This document shows, piece after piece, positions 14,159 through 16,949 of a stretch of 16,949 nt of DNA. The stretch lies in NCBI GenBank assembly GCA_021813875.1, contig JAKAJF010000007.1, positions 1-16,949 of the forward strand. Reading direction: 5' to 3'. The DNA comes from a bacterium. GTDB taxonomy: Bacteria; Patescibacteriota; Patescibacteriia; Patescibacteriales; JAKAJF01. The first letter of the stretch is position 1. Each line of letters opens with the position of its first letter. Below the pieces are notes generated by a model, which saw only the letters and a list, made by a program, of their open reading frames with translations, was not told the DNA's origin and did no database searches. The translations under genes were made by a program, and so were the position numbers.

Positions 14159-14632
14159 TTAAATTATTTCACTCTTTCCTTTGATCAAGGTCTCTCTCGC
14201 CGGAACCAGCCTTTCGATGATATAAGGGATGGTTTCCACCTTCGGTTCGAAGGCCGGGACTTCTTCTATCGGTATCCATCCAAATTCCGAATATTCATCG
14301 CTCAAATTTATTTCTCCTTCGAGGTGCTCGGCATAATAATGAGGAAGGATCATGGAGCTGCCGTCTTTTTTTACAAAGAAGACATTCGTCGAGAAATCCA
14401 GATAAATCCTTATCTTGAAGTCTGCTCCCACTTCCTCGTTCTTTTCTCGCCTCAGGCCGTCAAGGATCGACCCGTCACCTGTCTCCAATTTGCCTCCTAT
14501 GAACGAAAAAGTTCCGTCATAATCAGCCTCTCCCCGCCTTTTACACAGAAGAATTTTGGATCTATCTCGAGAAAATACGACAATCTTTTGGCAATATTGA
14601 AAATTGTATTTTTCATTACCCATATTTTTCAT
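14159..14632 (-). CDS. NUDIX hydrolase domain protein
   Basis: A 157-residue protein of the NUDIX fold, which hydrolyses nucleoside diphosphates linked to another moiety. The motif region reads GGKLETGDGSILDGLRRE followed by KNEEVGAD. It keeps the metal-binding RE..EE..G core, but has Asp where the first conserved Glu of G-x5-E should be, and one extra residue before RE (8 instead of 7). The N-terminal strand VVFSRDRSKILLCKRRGE and EFGWIPIEEVPAFEP near the C-terminus are typical. The substrate cannot be told. ATG 14632 lies inside the dedA 3' end (17-nt overlap); ATG 14623 is an alternative. It is sandwiched between dedA and glyS in the T-box-controlled unit. Confidence 0.82.
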   Translation of the reverse strand: MKNMGNEKYNFQYCQKIVVFSRDRSKILLCKRRGEADYDGTFSFIGGKLETGDGSILDGLRREKNEEVGADFKIRIYLDFSTNVFFVKKDGSSMILPHYYAEHLEGEINLSDEYSEFGWIPIEEVPAFEPKVETIPYIIERLVPARETLIKGKSEII

Positions 14633-15245
14633 TTTTGATTAAGATCAGATGTTTTCTTATATACCAGATCATCCCTACTAAAATAATGATGGCCAAAACG
14701 GTGTCGAACTTATGGAAATAGCCGCCGATCGTCTCCCAATTCTCTCCCAATTTTTCTCCGACGAAGCCCAGGCCCAAGCACCAGGGCACCGACCCTAAAA
14801 AGGTATAAAGGACGAATCTTTTAAAATCCATCTTGGCGATGCCGGCCGGCAGGGAGATGAAGGTCCTGACTATGGGCATCATGCGCGAAAAAAAGATGGC
14901 GCCGTCTCCATGACGGGCAAAGAATCTATCGGCCCTGTCCAAGTCGTGGCGGGTGATCAACAGGTACCGGCCGTATCTTTCCACAACACCGCGGCCGGCA
15001 TGAAACCCGATCCAATAAAAGAGGACTGAACCCATTACCGAGCCGAACGCGCCCGCCAAGGTCACCCCCAGGAGCGTGAACCTGCCGGCAGCGACCAGAT
15101 AACCCGAAAAGGGCATGATGATTTCCGAAGGCAAAGGGACGCAGGCAGATTCGATAGCCATGAGCAGAGCGACCCCCGCATACCCCATGCTGGAGATGGA
15201 AGTGATGATGAATAAGGTCAGGCCGCTAAATAAAGAATGGATCAT
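14616..15245 (-). CDS. DedA family membrane protein
   Basis: A 209-residue DedA/SNARE-associated-type protein. Some family members move undecaprenyl phosphate or other lipids across the membrane. Seen: ESACVPLPSEIIMPFSGYL (about 31-49, the re-entrant hairpin with the conserved acidic residue), GSVMGSVLFYWIGFHAGR, the hallmark FFSRMMPIVRTFISLPAG with conserved Arg residues, and a C-terminal helix VLAIIILVGMIWYI. The start ATG 15245 follows directly on the T-box terminator. The only ribosome-binding-like sequence, GAGG at 15260-15257, lies in the 3' arm of that terminator, 11 nt before the ATG. It is first of dedA-NUDIX-glyS; its pairing with glyS under a T-box is unusual. Confidence 0.93.
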   Translation of the reverse strand: MIHSLFSGLTLFIITSISSMGYAGVALLMAIESACVPLPSEIIMPFSGYLVAAGRFTLLGVTLAGAFGSVMGSVLFYWIGFHAGRGVVERYGRYLLITRHDLDRADRFFARHGDGAIFFSRMMPIVRTFISLPAGIAKMDFKRFVLYTFLGSVPWCLGLGFVGEKLGENWETIGGYFHKFDTVLAIIILVGMIWYIRKHLILIKNEKYG

Positions 15246-15300
15246 AAAAAATAAAACCTCGTTCCAACAACCTAAAAAATTAGGTCGCTAGAACGAGGTT
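15246..15300 (-). terminator. T-box terminator hairpin
   Basis: A 21-bp stem, including G-U pairs, of 15300-15280 with 15275-15255 around a 4-nt loop, then TTTTATTTTTT up to the dedA ATG. Its 5' arm contains the CCTCGT and TCTAGC strands needed by the antiterminator, so the two structures exclude each other. Confidence 0.92.
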
Positions 15301-15409
15301 TCCCCCGCGGTTCCATCTAGCTTTCCCGCCCTGGAGCGGAACGCCTTGATCAAACGAGCTTGATCCCCGACGGGAAACGAAAGGGAGCCAATCCCCTTTC
15401 TCGCTCTAT
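15246..15409 (-). promoter_or_regulatory. T-box riboswitch leader, probably glycine-specific, with minimal Stem I
   Basis: The core TGGAACCGCG is present (15315-15306). The antiterminator folds as GCTAGA (15321-15316), the 7-nt T-box bulge TGGAACC (15315-15309), GCGGGG (15308-15303), a GAAA loop, CCTCGT (15298-15293), and TCTAGC (15292-15287) closing the outer helix. The competing terminator uses 15300-15280 paired with 15275-15255 and a T-run. Upstream lie three hairpins. The first, GAAAGGG-GATTGGCT-CCCTTTC (15400-15379), shows GGC (Gly) in its loop at 15389-15387; the second is TCCC/GGGA; the third is GATCAA/TTGATC. The leader is only about 164 nt, so the normal long Stem I is absent. The downstream glyS matches a glycine specifier. 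The T-box call is firm; the specifier assignment is inference. Confidence 0.88.
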
Positions 15410-15415
15410 TTAGCC

Positions 15416-15444
15416 AGTATAATTCATCCTTAATCTTTCGTCAA
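15416..15444 (-). promoter_or_regulatory. Promoter of the T-box / dedA-NUDIX-glyS unit
   Basis: Minus strand: TTGACG at 15444-15439, a 17-nt spacer, TATACT at 15421-15416. Both boxes are one mismatch from consensus. It lies just behind the argS stop codon, with no terminator between, so argS read-through into the leader is possible. The transcript is expected to start near 15409. Confidence 0.85.
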
Positions 15445-15462
15445 TCTATGTCCGAGCGCGGA

Positions 15463-16949
15463 TCACATCTCTGTGACGGTCTCCATGCCCAACAGTCCCA
15501 TGCCGTTCTCCAAGACCTGGCTGATCGCTCCGATCAGCCGTAAGCGCGCTTCACGCATGGCCTTTTCCGCCTTGAGGACCGGCACGCTGTGATAATAATC
15601 ATTGAAGCTTTGCGCCAGTTCGAAGAGATATTTGGCGATCTCCGAAGGATCCATCCTCTCGCCGGCGCGCGTCACGGCCTCCGGATACTTGGCCAGGGCC
15701 AGGACGAGTCCCAGCTCCTTCTCCTCTTTCAGGCCGGCTCTGCCCGGGCCGCTCCGTCGGCCGGCTTTCTTCAAGATGCTATTGATCCGGGCGTAGGTAT
15801 ACTGGAGATACGGGCCGCTATTGCCGGAAAGACTGATCGATTCATTGATGTCGAAGGCGATGTCTTTGGTCAGACCATTCTTCAAGATTGAATATTTGAC
15901 CGCCCCCAGAGCGATCTTTTCAGCGGTCTTTCCCTTGTCTTTGAGTCGGCCGCTGTTTTCGACGATCTTCAAGATTTCCTTTTTGACTTCGTCCAAGAGC
16001 CATTCGCCCAGGATGACGTTACCCAGGCGCGAACTCATCTTTCCTTCTTTAAGGCGCACCCAGCCGTAGGGGAGATGGATCTCCTCGCCCCGGTGCTCGG
16101 GCAGAATCAATTCCAAGGCCTTGAAGACCACTTTGAAATATTCGGCCTGTTCCGGGCCGACGACATGGATAATCTTTTCCGGTTTATACTCCTTAAACTG
16201 GAGAGCGGCCAGGCCCACATCCTTGCCTTCATAAGTGGGATTGCCTTCGGAGTTGATGAAGACCCGGTTATGGAGGCCGTATTTCTCACCCTCGAAGATC
16301 ACGGCTCCGTCGCTCCTCTTAAAGATCCCTCTTTCCAAACTTTTCAGGACCATCGCCTTGCCGCTGGCGAAGGTTTCCGATTCGAAATAGAGCCGGTCGA
16401 ACCTGGTATTGACCCGCCTATAGATCTTGGCGAAATAATCGAGGCTCCACTGCCTGGTCTCCTGGTAAAGCTTCCTGATGCTCTTGTCCTGGTCATAGAT
16501 CTTTTTATTGAGTCCGATGATTTCTTTCTTGGCCTCTCCGTCATCTTCATAATTCTGGCTGCCGAAGGCGTAAGCTTTGCCCAAAAAGACAGCTCTTCCG
16601 TCGACGCCGTCCTTCTTGGCGGTCTCGTATTCTTTCTCGAGCCTCTCGACGCCCCATAAGCACTTGGCGATGTGGAGCCCCACGTCGCCCTGGTAGTTGG
16701 CGCGGATGACCTTATGGCCGCCGGCTTCAAGCAGACGGGCGACTGCCTCTCCGGTGATGATGTTCCTCAAATGGCCGATATGGAAGGCTTTATGGGTGTT
16801 GGGATGGGCGAACTCGACCATGATCTTCCCGGCCTTCTTCCTGGCGCGGCCGAACCTGCCTTTTTCTTTCCTTATATCCTCCAAGACTTCTCCGGCCAGG
16901 AGCTCCTTGTCGAGGATGAAATTAAGATAAGGGCCGGCCGCCTTTGTTT
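15463..16949 (-). CDS. argS: Arginyl-tRNA synthetase, N-terminus cut by window edge
   Basis: A class I synthetase charging tRNA-Arg. The frame stays open to the right edge (about 494 residues visible), so the first part of the N-terminal Add-1 domain is missing; GPYLNFILDKELLAGEVL near the edge belongs to that domain. An apparent TTG start at 16884 is internal and not the real start. Seen: the HIGH motif in NTHKAFHIGHLRNI, VGPEQAEYFKVVFKAL, the KMSKS-equivalent EGKMSSRLGNVI, and SGNSGPYLQYTYARINSI starting the DALR anticodon-binding domain. The C-terminus (LLGMETVTEM) is short compared with the usual LGI-x-APERM end. The stop is TGA, arguing against recoded UGA. Confidence 0.95.
   Translation of the reverse strand, partial: TKAAGPYLNFILDKELLAGEVLEDIRKEKGRFGRARKKAGKIMVEFAHPNTHKAFHIGHLRNIITGEAVARLLEAGGHKVIRANYQGDVGLHIAKCLWGVERLEKEYETAKKDGVDGRAVFLGKAYAFGSQNYEDDGEAKKEIIGLNKKIYDQDKSIRKLYQETRQWSLDYFAKIYRRVNTRFDRLYFESETFASGKAMVLKSLERGIFKRSDGAVIFEGEKYGLHNRVFINSEGNPTYEGKDVGLAALQFKEYKPEKIIHVVGPEQAEYFKVVFKALELILPEHRGEEIHLPYGWVRLKEGKMSSRLGNVILGEWLLDEVKKEILKIVENSGRLKDKGKTAEKIALGAVKYSILKNGLTKDIAFDINESISLSGNSGPYLQYTYARINSILKKAGRRSGPGRAGLKEEKELGLVLALAKYPEAVTRAGERMDPSEIAKYLFELAQSFNDYYHSVPVLKAEKAMREARLRLIGAISQVLENGMGLLGMETVTEM

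Noticed and set aside
15246..15462. Simple argS terminator instead of a riboswitch
   Set aside because: A promoter lies between argS and the hairpins, and the hairpin shares strands with a T-box antiterminator holding TGGAACCGCG, which a plain terminator would not need.
15463..15465. UGA recoded to glycine (Gracilibacteria code)
   Set aside because: TGA ends argS and the cation-efflux gene at positions fitting the family C-termini, and no in-frame TGA interrupts any gene here.

Overview
The window looks like a piece of a Candidate Phyla Radiation (Patescibacteria) chromosome, most likely a Parcubacteria-type lineage. The reasons are a truncated protein at the left edge of a family I recall as common and often multi-copy in these genomes, a Mur-ligase-like protein lacking the usual N-terminal domain, several genes without a Shine-Dalgarno site, short intergenic gaps, and single-copy housekeeping genes in unusual order. 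TGA is used as a normal stop (argS, the cation efflux gene), so the UGA=Gly code of Gracilibacteria does not apply. This placement is an inference from gene content; no rRNA is present.

Layout. (1) 1-540, minus: the 5' part of the CPR-type protein, running off the left edge, with a strong promoter and a hairpin-rich leader. (2) 665-1167: an AT-rich DUF559 (Vsr-like) endonuclease gene bounded by two inverted copies of a palindromic repeat, which looks like a small mobile element inserted just behind a cell-wall operon. (3) 6367-1176, minus: a compact operon of U32 peptidase/TrhP-like protein, membrane-anchored unknown, ruvA, FemAB-type transferase and MurE-like ligase. (4) 7122-6459, minus: tRNA-Leu(UAG) followed by a charged protein of unknown function and a terminator. 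(5) 7222-12727, plus: small DUF4870-like membrane protein, ppsA, secreted coiled-coil unknown, cation diffusion facilitator, lgt and rpsT, separated by clear terminators and promoters. (6) 16949-12732, minus: argS (cut by the right edge), then a separate unit of promoter, T-box leader, dedA, NUDIX gene and glyS.

The standout is the leader at 15409-15246. It carries the T-box core TGGAACCGCG in a well-formed antiterminator whose 3' strand also forms a 21-bp intrinsic terminator. The first hairpin behind the promoter is very short and shows GGC (glycine) in its loop, and glycyl-tRNA synthetase is the last gene of the unit. This reads as a minimal, glycine-sensing T-box riboswitch controlling dedA-NUDIX-glyS, an unexpected regulator and operon for this kind of organism.

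Functionally, many genes serve the envelope (MurE-like, FemAB-like, Lgt, DedA, cation efflux, two exported unknowns) or translation (tRNA-Leu, S20, GlyRS, ArgRS, TrhP-like tRNA modification). PpsA links pyruvate to PEP.
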